A DNA stretch of 6,110 nt, taken from Saprospiraceae bacterium (GTDB lineage: Bacteria > Bacteroidota > Bacteroidia > Chitinophagales > Saprospiraceae). A program made the translations under genes and the position numbers. Where the stretch lies: contig JALZVB010000176.1 of NCBI GenBank assembly GCA_023300835.1, positions 1 to 6,110 of the forward strand, in the 5' to 3' direction. The notes under the pieces are model-generated. The model was not told the origin of the DNA, did not search any database, and was given only the letters and a program-made list of their open reading frames with translations. Below are positions 1-6,110 of this stretch, piece by piece; positions within the stretch are counted from its first letter, which is position 1, and the number at the start of each line of letters is the position of its first letter.

Positions 1-9
1 TTCCGATCT
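1..9 (+). other. Probable Illumina adapter remnant at contig edge
   Basis: The first nine bases, TTCCGATCT, are identical to the 3' end of the common Illumina adapter (…GCTCTTCCGATCT). They sit at the extreme 5' end in the orientation expected when adapter precedes insert. This indicates that base 1 is an assembly edge and that genomic sequence begins near base 10. A chance match is possible but unlikely for nine bases at exactly this place. Confidence 0.75.
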
Positions 10-25
10 GCGAAAATGTATACTG

Positions 26-3000
26 TTATAGCCTTTTTAATGTCATATAGCATTGACCCGATAATACAGTAATACCATCATTTACATTGCCGCCAGGATT
101 TTGAGCAAAAGCATTTATGAATCTAAAATCTATATCTCCCGTCCCGCTGGTAATTTCAAATATAGAAACAGCGGGAGAGTAACTTCCTGCATTTGAGTCA
201 AATGAAGCGGCACTTGAAGTTCCAGCAGTTCCTTGATTCCCTCCATCAAGTCTCATTATATAGTCAACAGAGACACGTTCATTAACACGTAATGTTGCGG
301 TGAGTTCATAGATGCCGGAAGAGGTACTGCTTATGTTTGTAACTACAGGGTCAGTGTCTGAACTTGTATAGTTGTCCGGCCCAGTCCATTGAAATGTATA
401 TCGACTGGCATCTGGAATATTAGCAAAGAGTCGTAGTGTATCTGCAAAACATAAACCGCTGACAAACTCGGGATCTAAATCACCTGCAATCAATTCAACT
501 TCTTGTCTACAACTTGCGCTGTTATCGGATACGTCTGTACTGGTGAGAATTATTTCGATATTAGAATTTATACCGTTGCAAGAAAGTGTTTGAGGAGAAA
601 TAGTTAAGGTGTCAACAGAACAATTATCAGTAAGTACAAAGTTTAATTGAGATGCGTCTAATGTGATGTTTCCATCTCCAAAAGGGTCTATTTCTAATGA
701 AACTCTAGCACAATTTAATATAGGAGAAATAGTGTCCACAACACTGAGTGCAGTTTTGCATTCACCTAAGTTACCTGACTCATCTCTGTGTTGGTATAAT
801 GTCTGATATGTGCCAGGACTGAGATCTGCAATATTGTTAGCTATTATCAAAGTATCTTGGGTTATATCGTCCAGTAAAATCTTATCTGGAACAATAGTAC
901 TGTACTCCAATGTCAATTTGAAAAATGATACTTGATCACTGCCACTATTTCCCATGATGTTATCAACATTACAAGGATTGGTGCCAGTACCCGTATTGGT
1001 TTTGTTAATTATTGTGAATCTGATTTTACCATCCGCATTCCATAGATCTAGTTGATCATTAGTAATGTCAATTATGTCAATTTGAGGTTCACAATTAACG
1101 GAACTGATGACCAATAAATTTCTACCGTTTTCGTCTTTTACTTCTATCTGAGAAGCACCTAGGAGACTCAAGTTATAATCTACAATCAATCTGGGTTTGA
1201 AAAGAAAGCCAGCCTGATTGAGATTTTCATACTGAACTACGAAATCTGATACTCTATATACATCTGCTAAGTTATTGAAATTGAAAGTCAAAAAACCATC
1301 TAAAGAAGGCAGGGTCTGTGAAAATTGTTTAGGCCCAGGACAATTGTCGTCATAGTTTGATATGCTTTCAAGTGATATATTGGCGATGCATTGATCAGTT
1401 TCTAGGTATACAGTCCTATCTGCTGGACAAGTTAATTGAGGTGCAAAATCATCCATGACCATAACTTCTTGCGTACATGAAGTTCTGTTTTTGCCGCAGT
1501 CTACTAGAACGTAATCTATTTGATTTATGCCTTGTTCCAATGTTAAATCAAATGGCCCTGAACCAATTGTAAAATCGTCTAGCTCATTGATAGAAATTTC
1601 CCATACGGCGTCTTCCTCCGTAAGGCAATTGTCTGTAAATGTTGGTGTCGCCAATTGATAACTAACGTCACATCTATTATCTGTGACAACAGTTGTCTCT
1701 GGTGGTGGGCATGATGGTATATTTGGAGCTTGCTTATCTGTAACCGTAAAAAATCCTGAAGTCTCTGCAATATTACCACAACTGTCGTACGAATATAAGG
1801 TTACTACCTGTTCACTGACTATTTCTGGTGTTGTAATATCACCACATAATTGCGGTGAATATTGTGGAACAGGAAGCCCTCCAATTTCTGTCGTATCCAC
1901 AAGACCTTTTTGCCCTGTAGCTGAAATGAAGAATGTATTACAATCATCAGTGATTGGTGTAGCTAATAACTTATTAATCCAATTGTTAAATTGTATTTCT
2001 ACTTCTCCTGGATTACATTCAATAATAGTATCGAGACTAATATCCGCTATGACAGGCGCCATGAAATCTTGCGCTTGAATATTTTGTTCTATTAGGGTTT
2101 CGTTTCCACATACATCGGTAATCGTCCACTGTCTTGTAAATTGATTCTGACATTGATTATCAACAATGCTCTCGTCAATAAAATTTGCAGTAATTCCTGA
2201 ACAGTCGTCTATAGCTGAGAAAAATAAAATTGTGTCATCAAGATCAGCAGTACAATCCAATACAATATTGCGCTCCCAATCTACCTCTGGGGAGATGGTG
2301 TCCCTTATCGCAATATTATGTGTATGATCTATGCTATTACCACAGGCATCAGTACCCGTCCATTTACGGAATATTTCATAATTATAGAATTCGCAGAGCT
2401 GAGGGTCCATGGCTCTATTGGTTGAGTCTTGACTTGTCAGCGCAAGTATGCCATCACATGGATCGACAATGACAGGTTCTCGTGTTGTCAGATTAGACAT
2501 ACAATTCAATGTGATATCATCTGGAATACTAATTATTTCGGGTAGATTGTTGTCACCAGAAATTGTGAAGGTGGCAATAGTAGCCGTTACATTGCCGCAA
2601 GGATCTGTGGCAAACATCGTTACATTGACTGACCAGTTACACGTTACTCTTCTGATAACAATATTGGTCAGACTATCAAAACTTCTGTTGTTCTGATTGC
2701 CCAGATTATCGGTCCAGGTATAATTCCGCCATATAATTGTGTCAGAACAGATGTCTCTTACTTGAGCACCACCTTGTGTATCCAACCAGAATTGTAAACT
2801 ATCCATTACTGTTGCTGTACATTCTACTGTTTTACTTTGGGCTCTAGTAACAATTATTGGGGTCTCTGTATCTTCAATTATAAACTGAACAGTTATCGTA
2901 GTATCAGATCTTAAGTTGCAACTATCAAGTGCAAAAAAGCCAATCCTTATGTCACCATTATTGGCACAACCTTGAGATAGAAACTTGTTAAGTGAATCTT

Positions 3001-3244
3001 GGGCTGCTATCAGACCAATGTTTGGCCGAACCTGAGCCAATCCATTATCTGCTATTCCTCCAGCGTTGTTGCTATACCATGATAGAAACCCTGAAGTAAT
3101 ATCGCTATTACAAGAAACGGTTATGTCTTGAGGAAAAGTCGTGAATACAGGTGGTATCGAATCTTGGCTAGTAGAATAGCCATATGAATACACTTGGAGT
3201 AAGCATAAAACAAATAGTGTAATATATGCAGATGTGTATCGCAT
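26..3244 (-). CDS. Secreted HYR/Ig-like multidomain surface protein, C-terminus doubtful
   Basis: This encodes a 1072-residue exported protein, probably an adhesin or other surface-structural protein; no catalytic motif is visible. A signal peptide covers about residues 1-20 (hydrophobic core ITLFVLCLL). Successive HYR-like beta-sandwich units follow at about 30-124, 127-229, 233-315, 318-392, 395-503, 505-598, 599-837 and 838-917. Typical openings are 'PPVFTTFPQDITVSC' and 'FAPQLTCPADRTV'; typical ends are 'TDACGN', 'TDVCGN' and 'YDSCGN'. The first, second and fifth units carry a Trp-containing insert after the first Cys (WYSNNAGG, WLDTQGGA, NWINKLLA). The seventh is interrupted by a roughly 150-residue segment. 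Residues 925-985 resemble an Ig-like module (FQWTGPDNY ... SSGIYEL). The ATG follows an A/T-rich leader without a Shine-Dalgarno sequence, as is usual in Bacteroidota. Proteins of this kind normally end in a T9SS sorting domain, which is missing here. The stop lies 17 bases from the adapter junction, so the protein is probably truncated or frameshifted. Family assignment is firm, function inferred. Confidence 0.9.
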   Translation of the reverse strand: MRYTSAYITLFVLCLLQVYSYGYSTSQDSIPPVFTTFPQDITVSCNSDITSGFLSWYSNNAGGIADNGLAQVRPNIGLIAAQDSLNKFLSQGCANNGDIRIGFFALDSCNLRSDTTITVQFIIEDTETPIIVTRAQSKTVECTATVMDSLQFWLDTQGGAQVRDICSDTIIWRNYTWTDNLGNQNNRSFDSLTNIVIRRVTCNWSVNVTMFATDPCGNVTATIATFTISGDNNLPEIISIPDDITLNCMSNLTTREPVIVDPCDGILALTSQDSTNRAMDPQLCEFYNYEIFRKWTGTDACGNSIDHTHNIAIRDTISPEVDWERNIVLDCTADLDDTILFFSAIDDCSGITANFIDESIVDNQCQNQFTRQWTITDVCGNETLIEQNIQAQDFMAPVIADISLDTIIECNPGEVEIQFNNWINKLLATPITDDCNTFFISATGQKGLVDTTEIGGLPVPQYSPQLCGDITTPEIVSEQVVTLYSYDSCGNIAETSGFFTVTDKQAPNIPSCPPPETTVVTDNRCDVSYQLATPTFTDNCLTEEDAVWEISINELDDFTIGSGPFDLTLEQGINQIDYVLVDCGKNRTSCTQEVMVMDDFAPQLTCPADRTVYLETDQCIANISLESISNYDDNCPGPKQFSQTLPSLDGFLTFNFNNLADVYRVSDFVVQYENLNQAGFLFKPRLIVDYNLSLLGASQIEVKDENGRNLLVISSVNCEPQIDIIDITNDQLDLWNADGKIRFTIINKTNTGTGTNPCNVDNIMGNSGSDQVSFFKLTLEYSTIVPDKILLDDITQDTLIIANNIADLSPGTYQTLYQHRDESGNLGECKTALSVVDTISPILNCARVSLEIDPFGDGNITLDASQLNFVLTDNCSVDTLTISPQTLSCNGINSNIEIILTSTDVSDNSASCRQEVELIAGDLDPEFVSGLCFADTLRLFANIPDASRYTFQWTGPDNYTSSDTDPVVTNISSTSSGIYELTATLRVNERVSVDYIMRLDGGNQGTAGTSSAASFDSNAGSYSPAVSIFEITSGTGDIDFRFINAFAQNPGGNVNDGITVLSGQCYMTLKRL

Positions 3245-3294
3245 GTTGGTAGATAACGAGTATTTATATTAACTGTACGCTTGCTGACAGGGAA
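3245..3294 (-). other. Short spacer between small gene and HYR gene
   Basis: This is a 50-base gap between two codirectional genes. Read on the minus strand it contains only a weak four-base inverted match (CTGT ... ACAG with a 10-base loop) and an A/T-rich stretch (TTAATATAAATA) about 20 bases before the HYR start. The stem is too short to be called a terminator. No TAnnTTTG element of the Bacteroidota promoter type is visible. It therefore neither proves nor excludes an operon. Confidence 0.4.
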
Positions 3295-3480
3295 TTATTC
3301 CTCTTCTGAGGTTTCTCTGTCAATCAGTTTTTTGTCTTCAACATTTTCATCAAGAAAAGCATTCAACTTGTCGATTTGGTAGCTTGTCTCCATCTCTCCA
3401 AATGCATTTATCTTGATATCAAATCCTTTAAGATCGTCGTGTACTGAAGGATTTCCTTCTTTTTTCATCTTTTTTGGCAC
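3295..3480 (-). CDS. Small charged hypothetical protein (57-61 aa)
   Basis: I do not recognise a named family, but the sequence looks like a real protein rather than a chance frame. It has a basic, Lys-rich start (MPKKMKKEG), then NPSVHDDLKGFDIKINAFGE, a likely amphipathic helix around YQIDKLNAFLDENVEDKKL, and an acidic tail ending in EEE. There is no signal peptide, membrane segment or Cys, so it is probably cytoplasmic. The longest frame starts with GTG at 3480. An in-frame ATG at 3466-3468 would give 57 residues (MKKEGNPSV...); neither has a clear Shine-Dalgarno sequence. It lies on the same strand as the HYR gene, 50 bases upstream of it, with no convincing terminator between, so co-transcription is plausible. 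It resembles short conserved hypothetical proteins I associate with Bacteroidota ('NPxVHxDLxGFxIxINxFGE'), but that is memory and not a search result. Confidence 0.72.
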   Translation of the reverse strand: MPKKMKKEGNPSVHDDLKGFDIKINAFGEMETSYQIDKLNAFLDENVEDKKLIDRETSEEE

Positions 3481-3822
3481 TCTAATTACTTTTTTTTGTC
3501 AAACATTATTGTTCTCACTATTAGAACGCATTAAAATCTGTTGAGATTCCAAAACCACTGATTGTTTTTATATAAGACAAAAGGCAAGCCAATAATCTCA
3601 TATAAGGTCTCTAAGTTCAGAAAATTCTAGATTTTTTAATTGCCAAAATTCAGCAATGGAAGTTATTTGACTAAGTGAGATAAATCTTAATTATTAGGCA
3701 GCGGTATAAGTAGAATGTTTAACTAAATAAATCTCCGAGGATATGGTAACCTTATTTAAATCTAGTAGATTAAAGGTAGAATGCTGAATTATATCATTTA
3801 TTGAATTTCTTAACATTGGGTG
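3481..3822. promoter_or_regulatory. Divergent intergenic region, presumed promoters both ways
   Basis: This 342-base A/T-rich gap separates the divergent small gene and LRR-like gene, so promoters for both directions should lie here. I find no clean match to the Bacteroidota pattern TTG-N19-TAnnTTTG. The nearest is TAATGTTTG on the minus strand (3500-3508), 20 bases upstream of the GTG start. It has one extra spacer base and no TTG at the expected distance. A run of eight T lies at 3490-3497. The eight-base word GTAGAATG occurs twice on the plus strand (3710-3717 and 3776-3783), and ATTGC ... GCAAT could form a weak stem near 3640-3657. No ORF, RNA gene or riboswitch is recognisable. Confidence 0.5.
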
Positions 3823-6110
3823 ATGAATAGATTGTTTTTGACTTTAATTGTTGTTTTTACTTTGAGTTTTGCCAAAGCTCAATGTCCTCCTCAGACCAAA
3901 TATGAATTTGCTGCGCAGTCACAGCTGGATGATTTTATGAGTCAATATCCCAATTGTACTGAAATCAACTCTGATATTACAATTCTCCTAGATAATGATG
4001 TAGCAGGGACACCGGTACATGATTTGTCAAGTTTCCAAAACATAGAAAGATTCACGGGTCGTTTTTTGATTTGGGATAAAACTTTACGTGTCAATCCGGT
4101 TATTGTTCCTATAGACTCATTTACTTTGATTTCTCTCAAAGGTCTGAATAACGTAAATTCCATGGCTACATTTCAACTAATAAATGTAGATGGAATTACA
4201 AATTTTGATGATTTATCGAGACTAGAAGAAATAGAGGAATTAATCGTACATAAATGTGACAGATTGATAAATCTGAGTCAGCTCGATAGTAAGACAATTT
4301 CTAACCAGCTTAGTTTAGAAGATAACTCTGAGCTGATTGCTGTTCCCGAAATACTAACTGATAACAAATTAAAAAACCTTGAAATAGAAAGAAATTTTAA
4401 AATTTCTAATCTAGAATACTTCAGCTACTTGGAGAAATTAGAGGGTAGGCTGCATCTGGAACACCATGATATTTCTTTTGCAAGGAATATTGTTACTGTT
4501 GGAGAACTGTCTGTTACTGGGACGGATATTATGTTAGACTTGACCGATTTTCAGTCATTAGACACAATTGCATCTTCGTTGATACTAGGTAACTTAAGTG
4601 GCATAAAAGATCTCTCACAATTATCAGGTATTTACTGTGAATTGGATTATTTTTCTATTAGCAACTGTAATAGTCTGACTACACTGGATGGTTTAGAGTC
4701 AACAGATGCTAGCTCTATATCTCTAGATTTAATAAATAATTGTGTCCTGGAGGACATAGATGTTTTTAGAAATTACAGCACTTTAGACTTCTTATTGATA
4801 ACGGGATGTAGCGCTTTCCCTGATCTATCAGCATTTAGCCATATAAAAAGTATAGAATGGTTGGAGTTATCTGCTAATTATGGTTTAGAAACCTTTGTTG
4901 GTCTGGAAAATGTCGAAAGGCTCGGAGGATTATTTGTTTCTGAATCATTAGATCTAATTTCTCTAGATGGGTTAAGTGGTGTCACTAGTATCGATGGAAA
5001 CTTAGAATTAAGTTTTAATGAGAGTCTAGAAAACGTAGATGGATTATCTAATGTAACAGAATTCAATTCATTCTTAGATGATTATGTAAGCATAGTATTT
5101 AACCCAAAACTGAATAGTATAACTGGACTTGGAGGAATTGTAGAAGTAATAGAATTTCTCGAAATTATAGATAACCCTGAATTATCAATTTGCAGTGTTC
5201 CATTGGTTTGTAATACCATTTTTTCTGACCCGATGATTATTACTAATTTACAGATTACTGGTAATGACGTTGGATGTAACACAATTGAAGAGGTAGAAAA
5301 AGACTGTGGCGATAGAGTGATCGTGAAGGTTTTCTATGATGAGAATAACAATGGGGTAGATGATGCAGAGCCTGGATTAACTGTTGGAAAACTTGATCAT
5401 AATGCTACATATTCATTATTTCCAAATGAAGATGGAGTCGTCAAATTATCTCCCTTTTCTGGCACTAATACGATTAAATATATTGTCCCGGAATTTTGGA
5501 CGTCAACTACAACTACTGATTTTACTTTTGACGATAGTAATATACCTAGTGATACTTTGCGCATAGGTGTTTCTCCAGTGGAGAAAATCGATGGCTATGA
5601 AATCTATGTTGTGACAGGCCGTGTCGTCTGTGATCAACCGTATGAAATGAATTTAATTATCAAAAATACGGGTACATCAAAACTGGATATGAAAGTGGTG
5701 TTTGATACCGAAGGAGAATTCTTATCCTCAACAATACTACCTATTATGCAAGATGGTACGGAGTTGACATATGATCTAGAAGCGGTACTTCCTGGACAGA
5801 CAATCAATATCGCACTAGTATATACGGCACCTAACATAGCTGATGTATTACTATTTGATCGAATAGATATGAATATACAAGCCGAGGTTACTACTGAAAG
5901 TGGAAATGTCCTGGAGCCACAAAACAAAGAATATACAAGAACGCTGTTGTGTGCTTATGATCCTAATGATAAACAAGTCGATCCGCCTGGCGTACAAGAA
6001 GAAAATTATACGCTATTCGGAGAAGAACTGCAATATACTATCCGTTTCCAGAATACTGGAAATTACTTTGCCACAGATATTATTGTACGTGATACACTAG
6101 ATGAAAACTT
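3823..6110 (+). CDS. Secreted LRR-like surface protein with DUF7619-type domain, 3' partial
   Basis: The reading frame is open from the ATG at 3823 to the window edge: 762 full codons plus two bases, with no stop. A signal peptide covers residues 1-19, with likely cleavage AKA|Q. Residues about 50-455 form a long run of degenerate leucine-rich, receptor-L-domain-like units of roughly 22-25 residues, clearest at the end (LISLDGLSGVTSIDG, LENVDGLSNVTEF, LNSITGLGGI). A Cys-containing cap follows (NPELSICSVPLVC, then C485 and C495). Residues 497-519 hold the Asp/Asn-rich loop FYDENNNGVDDAEPGL of SdrB-like domains, a possible calcium site. Residues about 590-700 look like a beta-sandwich (VVTGRVVC, IIKNTGT), and 710-762 start a DUF7619-type domain (YDPNDK 712-717, FQNTG 742-746). 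Relatives usually end in a T9SS sorting domain, which would lie beyond the window. It is probably exported and cell-surface bound; the ligand is unknown. The start is supported by the signal peptide, not by a Shine-Dalgarno sequence. Confidence 0.92.
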   Translation, partial: MNRLFLTLIVVFTLSFAKAQCPPQTKYEFAAQSQLDDFMSQYPNCTEINSDITILLDNDVAGTPVHDLSSFQNIERFTGRFLIWDKTLRVNPVIVPIDSFTLISLKGLNNVNSMATFQLINVDGITNFDDLSRLEEIEELIVHKCDRLINLSQLDSKTISNQLSLEDNSELIAVPEILTDNKLKNLEIERNFKISNLEYFSYLEKLEGRLHLEHHDISFARNIVTVGELSVTGTDIMLDLTDFQSLDTIASSLILGNLSGIKDLSQLSGIYCELDYFSISNCNSLTTLDGLESTDASSISLDLINNCVLEDIDVFRNYSTLDFLLITGCSAFPDLSAFSHIKSIEWLELSANYGLETFVGLENVERLGGLFVSESLDLISLDGLSGVTSIDGNLELSFNESLENVDGLSNVTEFNSFLDDYVSIVFNPKLNSITGLGGIVEVIEFLEIIDNPELSICSVPLVCNTIFSDPMIITNLQITGNDVGCNTIEEVEKDCGDRVIVKVFYDENNNGVDDAEPGLTVGKLDHNATYSLFPNEDGVVKLSPFSGTNTIKYIVPEFWTSTTTTDFTFDDSNIPSDTLRIGVSPVEKIDGYEIYVVTGRVVCDQPYEMNLIIKNTGTSKLDMKVVFDTEGEFLSSTILPIMQDGTELTYDLEAVLPGQTINIALVYTAPNIADVLLFDRIDMNIQAEVTTESGNVLEPQNKEYTRTLLCAYDPNDKQVDPPGVQEENYTLFGEELQYTIRFQNTGNYFATDIIVRDTLDEN

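Noticed and set aside
1579..1779. Second minus-strand open frame at 1579-1779
   Set aside because: It overlaps the HYR gene in another frame on the same strand and encodes a His/Gln/Leu-rich sequence without family character.
1683..2696. Plus-strand open frames at 1683-2078, 2230-2472 and 2448-2696
   Set aside because: They lie wholly inside the minus-strand HYR gene, have low-complexity or implausible composition and no recognisable domain; they are shadow frames.
3640..3657. Possible hairpin ATTGC ... GCAAT in the intergenic region
   Set aside because: It has only five base pairs, a large AT-rich loop and no following T run in a useful place; it is expected by chance in AT-rich DNA.
3942..5927. 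Minus-strand open frames at 3942-4163, 4878-5066, 5082-5282 and 5634-5927
   Set aside because: All are antisense to the continuous LRR-like gene, whose signal peptide and domains are coherent; these are shadows.
5384..6100. Plus-strand open frames at 5384-5566 and 5900-6100
   Set aside because: They are out of frame within the LRR-like gene and have no domain resemblance.
1..6110. CRISPR array, tRNA or rRNA gene, insertion sequence, defence or biosynthetic system
   Set aside because: No regular repeat-spacer pattern, RNA gene fold, transposase or terminal inverted repeat was seen; the coding repeats diverge at the DNA level and are protein-domain repeats.

Overview
This AT-rich window looks like a contig from a member of the Bacteroidota, most likely of the Saprospiraceae/Lewinellaceae type. 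The reasoning is protein-based: one gene encodes a chain of HYR/Ig-like repeats of the '[VE]C...W....GGA' style, and the other encodes a leucine-rich-repeat-like region followed by a 'YDPNDK ... FQNTG' domain. Both are hallmarks of large type IX secretion (T9SS) surface proteins in that group. None of the starts has a clear Shine-Dalgarno sequence, which also fits the phylum. No 16S or other marker gene is present, so the placement is an inference.

Layout: bases 1-9 match the 3' end of the standard Illumina adapter, so base 1 is probably an assembly edge and true sequence starts near base 10. A minus-strand gene (26-3244) encodes a secreted 1072-residue HYR/Ig-like multidomain protein. Its stop lies just inside the contig edge and no sorting domain is present. 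Fifty bases upstream on the same strand is a small gene (3295-3480) for a charged 57-61 residue protein of unknown function. A 342-base divergent intergenic region (3481-3822) follows. A plus-strand gene starts at 3823 and runs off the right edge. It encodes a signal peptide, a long LRR-like region, a Cys-rich cap, a DxNxNG loop domain and the start of a DUF7619-type domain.

The two large genes are divergently oriented and both appear to encode exported, cell-surface or released adhesin-like proteins. The small gene may be co-transcribed with the HYR gene, but nothing in its sequence indicates a function. I see no RNA genes, CRISPR arrays, insertion sequences, or defence or biosynthetic genes. 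I find no evidence of a wholly new system. The most useful observations are the adapter remnant, the probable artefactual C-terminus of the HYR protein, the HYR module interrupted by an embedded domain, and the small conserved-looking protein.
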